Assembly (NCBI GenBank): GCA_036897095.1
Contig: JAYMSP010000963.1
Span: 1 to 38,288 of the forward strand
Length of the DNA: 38,288 nucleotides
Direction: 5' to 3'
Source: Plantago elongata
Taxonomy: Eukaryota; Streptophyta; Magnoliopsida; Lamiales; Plantaginaceae
Made by a program: the position numbers and the translations under genes. Position 1 is the first letter of the stretch; each line of letters opens with the position of its first letter. Shown piece by piece: positions 1-11,930 of this stretch. The notes under the pieces are model-generated. The model was not told the origin of the DNA, did not search any database, and saw nothing but the letters and a program-made list of their open reading frames with translations.

Positions 1-230
1 CCACCACCCTCCACCTTCACCCACCACCGTCTCCGACCTCAGTCGATCTCACTTCTTCCTCTTCACGGTTGTCTTCTTCCACCTGATCGCCCTTCCCTCT
101 GATCCACCTCCGTCCTCCACCATTGCTCCTCTATTCGACCGACAAATTCCCTTATCCGTTTCTCCATTCATACTTGGAGCTTCCAGCAGCTCACATGGGC
201 ATGAAAGCTTGAGCTCCATCTCCAACACGT
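1..230. other. CT-rich, relatively GC-rich leading segment, unassigned
   Basis: The first ~230 bases are rich in C and T (many CCACC, CTTC and TCC runs) and contrast sharply with the very AT-rich sequence that begins near 235. One forward frame stays open from base 2 to about 210 but has no start codon, and its Pro/Ser-rich translation resembles nothing I recognise. It could be the edge of a gene or transposon lying mostly outside the window, or an old exon fragment. Confidence 0.3.
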
Positions 231-460
231 TAAATAAGGAAGAATAAAATAAATAAAAAAGTTTATTTTTAATTTTAATATATTAAATTTTATTAAAAAT
301 TATAATTTATAATTTTTCAGAATTTTTATATATTGTTTTACAATTTAAAATTAATTTTTGAAATAATTTTACAAAACAAATGTAAGAAATAAATGGCTTG
401 AAACATATTACAAATAAACTCACAGTGAATTAATAATAGAAAATTGAAAATGCTGAGATG

Positions 461-544
461 GCATGCCAACTCATTAGAGGCGTGTGTTTCCGGCGTGACA
501 TAGCATGCCAACTCATTAAAGGCGTATGTCTCCGGCATTACATG
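461..544. repeat. 42-bp tandem duplication (two copies)
   Basis: Two adjacent copies of a 42-bp unit start at 461 and 503, each beginning GCATGCCAACTCATTA. They differ at only a few positions. The unit is richer in GC than its surroundings. No function is evident. Confidence 0.75.
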
Positions 545-1186
545 AAATTCGGCGTTGACTTTTGAACCTGTTTGTAATTAGTTTTTGAAAACAGTTCATT
601 TTTTAGAATGATTTGTAATACTTCAAACAACAGAGGGTTATTTGAGATGAGGGCAAAGAGGAGGGGTAGGTTTTGTAATTTTCCCTATATGTATATATAA
701 AATGTAGAATAATTCTAATACTTTTGGAGTGGTTTGATGATCATTAAATGGGTTTAAAAGGTCCTTTTTATATAAATATCACGGGATCGAAACTCTAGAT
801 CCCCTGTTTCTTTTAATGTTCCTTACTCCTTTGTTCTCTCTACTCATTTATATTTCCCTTCACATTTTCATCCTTCCAAGTTTATTATGCTTTTCCCTAT
901 TACTTTCACATGTTAGAATAAATATATACCATTTTCATAATAACTTTATGAAAATTAATTATAAAAGTGGGAAATAATTTTCTCTTTCATTATTATTTGA
1001 AATATGTATATTTGTCGAACTTCTTATCTAGTAATAATATGAGTTTTTTTGTTATACAATAATTTTACGATTATAGTAATTTGTGACTCATTTTCATATA
1101 TTTTTATGTCTTTTATATTTCAATATGTTGTTTTACTTGTATCCTTTAATAAAATATTTACAAGTATGACTTTTTTTCATAATATA

Positions 1187-1425
1187 ATACTCCCACGTTC
1201 CAACTACATATTTCCGTATTCATTTTTCGTCCGTACCAACTTTATCTTCCATCACTTAAATGGATCGAAAATATTTATACTACTTTATAGACTATATTTT
1301 CTACTTTAATCATTATTTGTCATATAATATTCATTCTACCTACTTTATCTCCATCTTTTTTATTTTTTCTGTTAAAATTTATGTTCGACTTTGCGAAAAG
1401 ATAACACGGACATAGGGGGTATTAA
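1187..1425. mobile_element. Degenerate Stowaway-like MITE (tentative)
   Basis: The left edge reads AATACTCCCACGTTCC. The reverse complement of the right edge (around 1405-1425) reads AATACCCCCTATGTCCG, so the ends form an imperfect inverted repeat resembling the CTCCCTCCGTCC end of Stowaway MITEs. The interior is AT-rich and non-coding, and the length (~235 bp) suits the family. The copy is old and the ends are approximate. Confidence 0.4.
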
Positions 1426-1949
1426 ATTTATTTTTGCATTTTTATTACATTTTTTTCATTTAAAAAATAATAAAGTTTACTTTACTACTAGTCAGGGTCT
1501 TATTTTAAATTGGCACATAGCCTCTTAAATCTTGAAGATGGCCCTGAATTTTGTACTTATTGTTACCATGAGATTTTGTTATTGTTGCACAAGGTGTCGT
1601 TTTTATAATTGTATATCGCTCAAAAATTAATTTCAAAATAAAATTGTATTTTATCTTAAAATAAACAACTTAGCATGACAAATGATTAAATGAAATTATA
1701 ATAAATTCCTTCCGTAAAACATAATCAAAATCATGAACACTAATTGTGTGGATTAACAATGTTGGGAGTAATTTATAGTGTTCCATTGTATGAACAATAG
1801 AGTCGAATACAACTAAGACAAGAGAAGTAGAGAACAACCCATAAATGTCAACTTTAAGACCGATGCATAGCTTTCCTAGTTTATGAACAAGTGATAAGTA
1901 TTGGTGTTTAAATCGATGCTCTGTTTGAAAGGATCAATATAATAAAAGT

Positions 1950-2578
1950 TTCAGAAACTTTGTTGTAGTTACAGGGACTTAATTGTAATGTTAAGAAACT
2001 TAAAGGATCGTCAATTGAGAATTTGACTGTGTCTAGGGACCTGAGCTTGAATAAACAGTAAACGATATTTACAAAAATGCCATCCAACAGGTTTCTTCCC
2101 CTGAAATTGCAAAAACAACCCTCAACCTTTTATATACTACACGATTTTTCATATGAAAATTGCATAGAGCTCCAGAATGTTGTACACTTTGAATGACCTC
2201 CTCCCCTCATGTTTTTATACTACAATAATTTATAAAAAGTTTACTAGTTACATATATTTAAGGGTTGATTTGTTATTTGGATAGAGTATAATTGAGCTGA
2301 AGTTTTAAAACTTATGGGCTGTTTTAATATAAAGAGATTAAAATTTTAAAATATTATGGGCTCATTGCAATTTTCAGATGTCAAAATTCAAAGTATACAA
2401 AAGGGTGAGGTTCTTTTTACAATTTTCATAGGGAGAACGTCTTTGAATAATAATTTTGCAATGCAAATAGTATATTTCCACCTTAGCCCCCCTGAACATA
2501 ATGAAATCTTCAACTGTCCGACCTTAAAATTTCTAGAACTTTCTGTTAAGTCCCTGCAACTTGAACAAAGTTTCTGAA
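1950..2578. mobile_element. ~0.63-kb element with ~100-bp imperfect terminal inverted repeats
   Basis: The segment starting TTCAGAAACTTTGTT near 1950 (then ACAGGGACTTAA) matches the reverse complement of the segment ending near 2578, which reads AAGTCCCTGCAACTTGAAC and then AAAGTTTCTGAA. The similarity extends about 100 bp inward on each side with mismatches. No transposase reading frame lies between the arms, so this looks like a non-autonomous foldback or MITE-type element. I see no clear target-site duplication and cannot assign a superfamily. Confidence 0.6.
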
Positions 2579-3552
2579 TCTATATTTACCCATCAATTCC
2601 AACAAATTGGGTTTGAAAGTTCGATTTAAGCATCATCGGTTTCTCTGCTTGGTTATGGCAGATTTGAATATTATCGGTTAAGCACGAAAAGATTCGCAAA
2701 GCTTCGCCAATCGCCATCTAGGCGAGTCATAGCTTCACAAGCTTTGACATCGCGCAATACCAATCACATCGACTCATCGACACAAGACAAAGCGGTCGAC
2801 AGATCCTGAAATAATAAAAAATAGGAAATTTTCATTGTATGAAATCCTGAAAGACACACATATATAAGTATTCGTTAATTTTATATAATTTATTTAAATA
2901 AATAAATTATTTACTATAAGAAGGTTACTATTTATTTCTATATATAGTAACAAGTATCTGGTTAATACAATGTAGAGCAATGTCACATGTCACGTGTCGA
3001 TACATTGACTGACAATAGTTAGAGCGACATTGAAGATAACTTTAAGAGGAACTACAACTTTTAAGTTTAGAATTATTCATAAAACTATTACAATAAGAAA
3101 ATAAATTTTAAAATTGATGTATTTTAAGTTTTAAATTTAAACAATAATTTGATCTAAAAAGATTATATGAGATTTTAACTCGACCGACGACAAGAACAAC
3201 CCGGTTGACAGGTCCAAATCGTGATCATGATTTATGAACAATGACCATGAATTCGACAAGCTCTCTCTTTTATTTTAAAATTTTAATCTAATCTAATTTG
3301 TTGATGTATTCCTTGTGTGTCAAGAAATGGAAAGCATAGAAAATAGTAGGAGTAGTAATTCTTGCTTGTTTTTTTTCTTTGAGCGAGCAAGTGAATAGTG
3401 GCTGGCCTACATCTCCCATTTTCTTCAATCAAAGGTCGCGTATTAGCGGCAAAACCTACTTTTCTTCTACACTTCATTTTCGCAATTAAACTCTCTTTTC
3501 AAATGCTGATCCTCATTTCCTTCTTTTCTTAGGGTTTTAGCTTGCTTTCGAA
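2579..3552. other. AT-rich spacer and presumed promoter/5' leader of the mitochondrial carrier
   Basis: This stretch contains no convincing gene. A GC-richer patch at about 2690-2815 has several TCGCC and AGCTT words but no open frame. The last ~70 bases before 3553 are pyrimidine-rich and include TAGGGTTTTAG, a telo-box-like motif frequent in plant leaders. This probably includes the transcription start of the carrier gene. Confidence 0.4.
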
Positions 3553-6500
3553 ATGGATACTTCTAAACGATCATTTGGCCAGACCGAGATCAATTGGGAC
3601 AAGTATCTTTCTTTCCTTCTGTCTTCTTCTTTATTGATGCCTGATTATAGTTTATTATTGGACAATTTGAGATGGGTTTCAGAAAAAATGTGTTCTTGTT
3701 ACTTCTTGAACGATTTGTACTTTTATGTCATTCCTGAGTTGTTATGTTATTAGGGTGACTCTGATGTGTTGCAGGGAAAAATGGGGTTTAAGGGGTTTTT
3801 ACTTCTTCAGTTTTCGTATTATTGATTAGTTTTCTTGTTGGTTTCCTTGTTGTGATGTGATAGTTTATTGTGTAGTAAGGGGGATTTTTGGATTGTTTCT
3901 GTCAAATCATGAGAATCCGGGTTTACGGTGTTTTACTAGATCTTGTGATCTGTTCTTGATTTCAAGTTAAGATACGAAGCAAATTAGGCGCCACCAGCTA
4001 AATCTTTAGTTTTTGCCTGTGTAGTTTGTAGCAGTGGTCTTCACATGCCATTTGTAGCTTTTGATAGTTGATAGTTGTCTAGTTTTGCGTTTACTAGCTC
4101 TCTGTACTGCAGTATGTGGAGATATAGAGTACACGATTTCTGGGTTTCCTGCAGTGTTGATGTTACTTTCACTTGCAGGCTTGACAAACCTAAATTCTAC
4201 CTTGCTGGAGCTGGAATTTTTACTGGACTCACTGTGGCACTTTATCCGATTTCAGTTGTGAAAACTAGGCTGCAAGTTGCCTCACCCGGTGCTGTGGAAA
4301 GAAATGCATATTCTGTTGTCAAAGGCCTACTGAAATCTGACGGGATCCCTGGTCTATATAAAGGTTTTGGCACAGTCATAACAGGAGCTGTACCTGCAAG
4401 AATTATATTTCTTACTGCATTAGAGACTACAAAAGTTGCTGCATTCAAGTTGGTGGAACCATTAAAATTATCAGAACCCACGCAGGCAGCTATAGCGAAC
4501 GGGATTGCTGGCATGATGGGGTCTATTTGTGCTCAAGCTGTCTTCGTTCCAATTGATGTGGTATACTTACGTAGTATATGATATTCCACACTTTATGTTA
4601 ATTGTGTCTTGCTGTCTTATAATTTTGAGGAGTGCAAGTCTTCAAGATGAGTGAAGTTTTAAATTATTAGTGAAAACCTAATACTGTATAAGACAAACCC
4701 TTGCCTAACTTATATGCTGACTCTGTTTTGTTCTTCCTCTGACGTCCTGCCCTGTGTGGTAAAAAGGGTTAAATAAATTACTTTGAATGAATTGTTGTTC
4801 TTTCTATGAATTGTGATGACAGGCATATTTATTTCCCCTCGTGTATTTTCTTGTTATCGAAAGCTCTATGATAGACGAACTTTTCTTTTGTATAGGTTAG
4901 TCAAAGGCTAATGGTGCAAGGATACTCGGGCCATGCGAGTTACACAGGGGGGCTGGATGTTGCTCGTAAGGTTATAAAGTATGATGGTTTTCGTGGATTC
5001 TATAGAGGATTCGGTCTGTCCATCATGACTTATTCCCCATCCAGTGCTGTCTGGTGGGCGACTTATGGCGCGAGTCAACGCTTCATATGGAGGTAATGGG
5101 AGCTTCTTACCTTTGCTGCATCTTCGATATTTCTATTTATGCATAACTTAACATGGCTCATACTGAATACCGTTCTGCATGTTACAAGTGCTACATGAAA
5201 TTGTATGTAACTCTGTCCCATCCTGTGTATCTTGCATTTCCTAAATGACGTCATGCTTGAAATATTATGTGGTTTCAATGAAGCAATACAACAATTTGAT
5301 CGTAAGTTTCTTTTGGGAGCAGCGTACTAAACTGTTGATCTGACACTACCATGTCTGAATTACTACTGAAGGGAATTCTAATGCTTCGGTGTTCAATATT
5401 TCGTTCCATCACTGTTCCAAACTTTTTTGCTTAAAGTTGCGTTATTCGGATAGAAGTTTGATCTAGTACTTTCTGAGTTTCTGCATGATCATCATCTCTG
5501 TATATATATAGATGTGATCATGGTAGTCATAATGTGATGTGCTTTTTCTCTCGTCTCTAAAATGGTTTTTACCGGTTTTGTAATGTTTCCGGCAGTGTCT
5601 TGGATAAGAATGCTGTGTCTCCAACTGAAGGGAAAATTGTGTTGGTTCAAGGTGCTGGTGGAATTATTGCAGCTGCAGCCGCAGCATCAGTCACAACCCC
5701 ATTGGATACTATCAAGACCCGCTTACAGGTACAGCTGTTCTTTCAGTGAAACTTCATCTTTCTGATCCTGTATTGGTTGCTAACCCAATTCTGCTCAACC
5801 GCAACAAGTACACATATTAATCCACTTGTGCAGCAAAAATATGCTCCAAGTTGTAACTGAACCACCTCCCCAAAGACGAAGCACTTTCTGATACCCTGAT
5901 TTAACCATTTCTTATTCTATTCATTATCACATACATATAACAGTAGTTGTAAGGTGCAACTCGCTTTCATACATTCGATTAATTCTTCTTTTCTGCACAC
6001 CAGGTAATGGGGCTTGAAAACAGACCTACTGCAAGGCAAGTAGTTAAAAAGTTAATTGCCGAAGATGGATGGACTGGATTTTATAGAGGACTTGGCCCGA
6101 GATTTTTTAGTACGTCTGCTTGGGGTACTTCAATGATTCTGGCTTACGAATATTTGAGTAAGTTCTCAATCTTGACCCTGTATAATATTCTTATCCCGTT
6201 ATCTCCTTGTCAAATGATGAGTGGTTTAATGTTCTATAAACCGGCTCACTTTGTTCAGTGAAATTCAGCAAAAATTCTAATACACAATGGTCAGTTTTCA
6301 AATTGTAACTTATAAGCTAGTGTTTCTTTTATAGTATTGTACTCCCTCCGTCCCGCTAAATGTGCCTCACTTTCTTTTTATGATTGTCCCATTAATATAG
6401 CATCAATCCTAAAATAGCAAAAAAGTTAACCTGATGATTGTCCCATTAATATAGCATCGTTCCTAAATTAGCAAAAATGTAACCCTGACAACCACTATAT

Positions 6501-6715
6501 TTCTTATTTTAAAATAAATGTCTTATGTACTTTTTCCATCCTTTATAATTTACCTTTTATATCTCGTACTTTAATACACGTTTAATGGAACGGAGGTAGT
6601 GCTTAATACAGTTACAGTATATGTTTATGGATAGTCATTTCTTCTGGGAAATTCTTGAGCTCAAACTATTCTTGTGTTCTTAAATGCAGAGCGGATGTGT
6701 GCTCAAACTACTTAA
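3553..6715 (+). CDS. Mitochondrial carrier family protein (At5g15640 / SLC25A44 type), six exons
   Basis: Predicted inner-mitochondrial-membrane solute carrier. Exons: 3553-3602, 4179-4560, 4896-5092, 5596-5728, 6004-6157 and 6690-6715. They join in frame at GT-AG borders to give 313 residues, a normal length for the family. Three carrier repeats are visible with signatures PISVVKTRLQ (residues 40-49; Ser replaces the usual acidic residue), PIDVVSQRLM (141-150) and PLDTIKTRLQ (245-254). Each repeat also has its GFYRG/GLYKG-type second motif. From memory, both the sequence and the unusual first signature match Arabidopsis At5g15640. The animal relative SLC25A44 is a branched-chain amino acid carrier, but the plant substrate should not be assumed. 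The start is the first ATG, in MDTSKRSFG, ahead of a short exon. Intron 5 carries a MITE. The sixth exon adds only KRMCAQTT. Confidence 0.93.
6340..6598. mobile_element. Stowaway-like MITE inside intron 5 of the carrier gene
   Basis: The left end, TACTCCCTCCGTCCCGC, is the classic Stowaway terminus. The right end, TTTAATGGAACGGAGGTA, is its diverged inverted counterpart, and TA dinucleotides flank both ends. The interior has a 54-bp-period partial tandem duplication: TGATTGTCCCATTAATATAG occurs at 6381 and again at 6435. It lies wholly inside intron 6158-6689. Confidence 0.8.
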
Positions 6716-7760
6716 TAGGCTCTTGACAACGTTCGAGTAGGCTTCAATTTTTCTGCAGGTAAAACAGATTTTCTTACACCTGCTGACCTAGGAGTACAAT
6801 TTTGAAGATATATAGTAGAAATGCTCAGCTGGCAAGCAAACAAGATGGCTGAAATAATGTGCTACCTAGAAGTAGGAAGCAAATGGAGTTGGCATACATT
6901 TTTTGGTGGGTTCTAATTCTCCTGATTCTTTTATGTAGATTCTGCTCTAGTTTGTTCAGGCGGATACTTATTTTCTCATAATGCCGGACCTCCTTGAACA
7001 TGAATGTTGTATTCTTGATTGAGAAAAAAAAAGGTGTATGTGATGCTAAGTTTGATTTTCAATCCTGTTGCTCAACCTTGGTACTGAAGCAGTGAAGCTG
7101 TTATGTGAATTGATATTAGCACCATCTTGTCAAATATGAATATCATGAGCTATCTTGAAAAAATCAACAAATCTGGTGCTAAAAAGAGAAACAAACAAAG
7201 AAAAAAAATCAACAACAAAATCTGTATAACTTGATCTATTAAGTTTGAATAATCAAATGAAACAGAACCAAGAAAGTGAAGTTTCTTGATGTCTTCCACA
7301 GCTACTTTTTAATATCATATATAAGGACCTGTACAAAGACCAAAGAGCAGGAAGCATGCAAGTATGAAATGGCACTGAAAATCAGTTTGAAAATTGTGGA
7401 TGAGGTTTCCAAATTTAGTTTTGTTATCTACGTCCACCAACAACCATTTTGACTAAATGGAGATGGAAATTAGATTGAATAAACAAAATTATGATCCTAT
7501 GATCCAATCAACATAGAGAAGATTGTTCTATGCGAAGTCGTTTTATCAATCTATTTTTATAATAACAATAAGAGTAAGCACCAAAGACTTTTTATGCTGA
7601 GTTGAATTCTTGAATGCAACATTACAGTTTTCTTTTGGCTAACTGTCCACCCCAGTGAATATGAAGAAATGTTAGAGCTATTCTGCATCCATATCCCCTT
7701 CGTCAAATCCTGCTAAAACTAAAACACATTCACTTTTCTTTCGCGCATCAGAATCAGAGG
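6716..7760. other. Spacer between the carrier and receptor kinase A, with a W-box
   Basis: The first few hundred bases are probably the carrier's 3' UTR. No protein-coding or RNA gene is evident. TTGACTAAATG at 7449 contains a WRKY-type W-box (TTGACT) about 310 bases before the gene A start, and a matching motif lies upstream of gene B. The rest is AT-rich. Confidence 0.5.
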
Positions 7761-10700
7761 ATGAATTTCTCTCCGGTTTCACTGATCTTCCTCGTTTCAT
7801 GCTTCACGATTGTATTTTCAGCTGGCAGTAATGGTCAAGCTTACCTGAAATCCGATATTTCAGTAAGTTGTGGTTCATTAGGTATTTCTGCAGCAGTAAA
7901 TGGTAAGGAGTGGATTGGAGATAAGCACCCAGAATTTGACTCCTTCATACAGATAAGTGGAACATCAACCAGCACAACTTGCTCCAGAAAATTTAACATT
8001 GGTGATCCAGTTATCTATAAGACGGTACGAATTTCTCATTCCGAATTCATGTACACGTTCCATGTATCTCCTGGTCCAAAGATTCTTCGCCTTCACTTTA
8101 ACCCATTTCCTTATAAAAGTTTTGCCAGCTTCAAGGATTTATTTACTGTGGAAGCTGCACAATTCACCCTACTCAAGAACTTCAGCGCTTCGTTAGCTGC
8201 TCAAGCTCTTGGTGTAAAAACTTTTACTAAGGAATACCATGTAAGTGTAGAACTAAACCGGCCTATGGATATCGTATTCTCTCCTTCCACTAGTCCATTT
8301 CGTGGGAAAACATATGCTTTCATCAATGGTATAGAGATAATCTCAGTTCCTCAGCTTACTTATTTTCATGGTGGAAGTTTTGAAGCTCAAGTGGTTGGAA
8401 CGTCTCGTGTCTATGTTGATAACAGCAGCGCACTAGAGCTAATCTACCGGTTAAATTTCAGAAGCGATTCTGTTCTAGTGGGAGATGAATTAAATACCTT
8501 TGGAATGTGGAGTACAGTTGCACTGCAGAAGGTAAATGAGCAGAACATTATTACCTGGAAAAGATTGGTTGATGTTGGATTCAGATACTTGGTTAGGATT
8601 CATTTCTCAAAGCAAGGCCATCATCTCATGTTCAGAGTCTTCGTTAATGGAATCATGACGGACTCTAGCACTGACATATTCACAGAAAGAGACGAGAGGG
8701 AAAGTCTGCTGTACAGGGACTATCTTGTGGTGATGAAGGGACGGAAACAGGATGGTCAACGACATCTTTCAATCTCCCTGCAATCAACCGATGAATTCAT
8801 AGATGAGCATGGACTTCTAAAAGGATTTGAAATATTAAAGGTGAGCAATATTGACAATAGTCTTGCACGTCTGAATCTGTCACCGACAACAGCAAATGAT
8901 CCAGGATGGAAGTATCTATCAGTTCTAGGCCTCAGAGATGCGATTGCAACTGTTACAACAGCTATGATTGCACTAGTAAGCATCATTGTCTACAAGTTAC
9001 GTGAGCAGTTAGAAGCCGACTATGGAGAGGTGGAAAGCAAGCCATCACCTAGGGCTGAACGACAATGTAGACGTTTTTCACTGACTGAGATCCAATCAGC
9101 CACTAGGAACTTCAGTGAAGCGCTCTTCATTGCCAGGGGGGGATTTGGAGAAGTTTACAAAGGACAGATCGGTGAGGAGCGAGAGACTGTTGCGATCAAG
9201 AGGTTAAAATCAGACTCAAGCCAAGGGCTGAATGAGTTTCTGACAGAGATCGAAACACTTTCTGAGCTTCGGCATATTAATCTTGTCTCTCTAATTGGTT
9301 ACTGTAATGTAGGCAGGGAGATGATTCTTGTTTACGAGTACATGTGCGGTGGAACATTAGCTGACCATCTCTACAACATTGCAGGGAAAAATGACCACGA
9401 TTCATTTCTCACCTGGAAGCAACGGTTAAATATTTGCATTGGAGCTGGTCGAGGCCTAGATTATCTTCATACGGGACATGGGATCATACATCGCGATGTA
9501 AAGCCATCGAACATTCTTCTTGATGAAAATTTCATAGCCAAAGTGGCAGATTTTGGCTTGGCTAAACCTGAAGACAGAAACAAGTTACAAAGCCATGTTA
9601 GCACAAACATTAAGGGTACATTTGGGTACTTTGACCCATATTATATTGGCACCCGGAGGCTAACAAGGAAAAGTGACACATATGCCTTTGGTGTAGTGTT
9701 GTTGGAAGTACTGTGCGGAAGACCAGCAGTCGATAGAATGGCTGGAGATGATGAACTTTCTCTAACCATCTGGGCCCAAGAAAAAATTGAAAGGGGAGAA
9801 ATTAACGACATTATAGATGCACGCCTGATAGGTGAAATCTTACCAGATAGCCTTAAGACGTTTACCGAGCTTGCTGAAAGCTGTCTGCACGATGAACCAA
9901 GGAAACGGCCAACAATGGCACAGGTTGTGGTACAACTTGAATTTGTACTTGAGCAGCAGGAGCAGAGAACGTTTTCCAAGCCTAATCAAGAAACAAGAGC
10001 TATTGATGAAGTCAGTTCATCCGATGATGAAGCTACGTCGTCAGTTGGTATTCAACGAGCAACAGTGCTTGATGCTGAGACACGAAGCAAAGACATTAGT
10101 GACGAGTCATCTACTGGAGGTAAAGGTGGAAAGAAAGTTAAGATGTACAGGCCATTGCATCTTTTGTCATTGGACGCTATTTGGAACAGATCAAAACCAT
10201 CAAAGGTAGCAGAAACAATTTCTGAAGCCTTGTCAGGTAAGAATTCACCCACTACTTTAAAAGAGCAATTGCAGCTTTGGTCACGCGATGCTATTTGGAA
10301 CAGATCAAAACCATCCAAGGAAAAAGAAACAATTTCCGAAGCCTTGTCAAGTAAGTACACATCCACAGCTTTAAAAGCATTTCATATCAACCTGATGCAC
10401 ATTCCTGTAATGGCTAAAGCTATAATGTTGCTTGATTAGCTACACTATCATGAACTTAGATGGAGATAAAATCATGAAAAATTAAGTTCTTTGTTAACCT
10501 CAGAGTTCATACACTACTAGCATAAAACAGGACACAATCACATTGGAATTTTCAATTTTTGCTGCAGAAATTTGTGGAGCAGAGATAAAAGTGCCAATGT
10601 TCGATTTCGCCACTATTTCAGATGCCACCAATCAATTCTCATTTCCAAACAAGATTGGACAAGGCATGTTTTGCTCTGTTTATAAGGTGACTATAGCTAA

Positions 10701-11930
10701 ACTCTTCTGCTCCCTATATTAAAGGAATGAAGTTAGTAACTCGATTTCTCTAAAGCACCCCATTTGTACTTTTGTAGGCAGTGTTACTTACAGGAGAGAT
10801 ATACGCAGTTAAAAGAATACCTATTGTTTCAAGACTACATCTAAACAGCTTAAGAAATGAGTTGTATTTGCTTCCTGAACTTCAATATAGCAACATTATC
10901 AAACTTGAGGGATATTGCATTCATGGAGAAGAAGCGATGCTCGTATACGAATTTATGGCAAACCGAAGTCTAGAAAATTACATATATGGTCAGTATCTTC
11001 TTAGCATCTTACTTATCTCGGTCATAACATTTGAAGTATTAATCAATAACCATTTGGATGAACTACTATTATACAGATAAAAAGCAAAGGAACTTGCTTC
11101 ACTGGGCTCTCCGTATCAAAATAATTACGGGTATTGCCAGAGGAATCACATATCTTCATAACGATTCAGGAAAAAGAATCATTCACAGAGACATCAAGCC
11201 CGGCAATATATTACTTGACACTCGAATGAATCCTAAAATTACACACTTCGGCCTTGCCAAAGCTTCCAAAGATGAGCAGTCCGTAGTGGAAAACAGTCTA
11301 GTATTTAAGGCCAAGTCAGTGTCAGAATCGCCCTCTGTAATCTTTCTGTACTTGATGTATAATCAATCATAATGATGTTATTTCTCTTTCTGGGGCAGGA
11401 AGAACTGCACAGCCACGGAGGCAAGCAGGAGGGACTATAGATCTCCTGAAATACTGAATCAGGGAAACTTGTCGATCATGTCTGATGTTTACAGTTTCGG
11501 GCTAACAATGCTGACAATTATAAGTGGCGAGGAAGTGTATGCGCGAAGCAGAGATAAAGTTGACCTTGCTAAACATGTAAGTTGAAACATACATGTTGAT
11601 TCTGGCTTCAAATTAATCATAATGTAGATGCAGAACCACATATTTGTATATGACTAAGCTTATCGAGACATGCATATTTAGGCAAGGAGGCTGTGGAGTG
11701 CAGATAAGGCAATAAACCTGGTAGATGAGTCAATGCAAATTGAAGGTTCATTTTTAGAGGAGGAAGTACTGAGATGTATCCATGTTGGTCTGTTGTGCAC
11801 CCAGCAGCAACCCCTCCATCGACCAACGATGACATCCGTACTTAAGATGTTGAGCGGAGAAGAGTCGCCACTAGTGGCAGATGCAGGGAGCGGTAAAAGA
11901 GGGAGGCTGCTTGACCCTCTAGTGCAGTAA
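7761..11930 (+). CDS. Receptor kinase A: malectin-like ectodomain, TM, CrRLK1L-type kinase plus second DLSV-type (pseudo)kinase
   Basis: Exons: 7761-10350, 10568-10686, 10778-10988, 11077-11314, 11399-11576 and 11682-11930; 1194 residues. The order is signal peptide (1-21), malectin-like ectodomain (~25-365), TM (~390-412), then K1 (~450-725) with [10 protein letters not shown], Lys480, HRDVKPSN (577-584) and DFG (597). Its APE region is DPYY, lacking Glu. A linker with a duplicated DAIWNRSKPSK unit leads to K2 (~870-1165). K2 has a damaged glycine loop (GQGMFC), keeps Lys915 and HRDIKPGN (1010-1017), but reads HFG (1030-1032) instead of DFG, so it is predicted to be a pseudokinase. Its activation segment also lacks the usual GTYGY block. 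K1 resembles FERONIA/At5g38990-type kinases; K2 resembles cysteine-rich and S-domain RLKs. It is predicted to be a plasma-membrane receptor with two cytoplasmic kinases; the ligand is unknown. An alternative donor at 10236|10237 is in the same phase. The join at 11314/11399 is the least certain. Confidence 0.82.
10176..10403 (+). repeat. 114-bp direct duplication across the exon 1/intron 1 border of gene A
   Basis: Two copies of a 114-bp unit start at 10176 and 10290. Each begins GCTATTTGGAACAGATCAAA and contains a splice-donor-like site: CAG|GTAAGA at 10236/10237 and CAA|GTAAGT at 10350/10351. The first copy's donor and the intron-like bases after it are read through as coding sequence if the second donor is used, adding 38 residues. 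Both donors are in the same phase. The Glu codon created by the first donor matches the exon junction of genes B and C. Confidence 0.85.

Noticed and set aside
9641..10366. Minus-strand open frames inside gene A (9641-9979, 10052-10366)
   Set aside because: They are antisense shadows of the kinase and linker coding sequence, with no recognisable domains or start context.
7761..10439. Gene A as an 892-residue single-kinase gene ending at the stop at 10439
   Set aside because: The last ~29 codons are intron sequence. A donor at 10350/10351 and in-phase downstream exons encoding a second kinase are conserved in position in all three paralogues, so the spliced dual-kinase model is preferred.
11399..11576. 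Gene A K2 as a dead pseudogene because of its odd activation segment
   Set aside because: The frame stays open through all K2 exons, the splice sites are acceptable and the C-lobe (SDVYSFG, HRPTM) is preserved, which fits a maintained pseudokinase better than a pseudogene. Expression data would decide.
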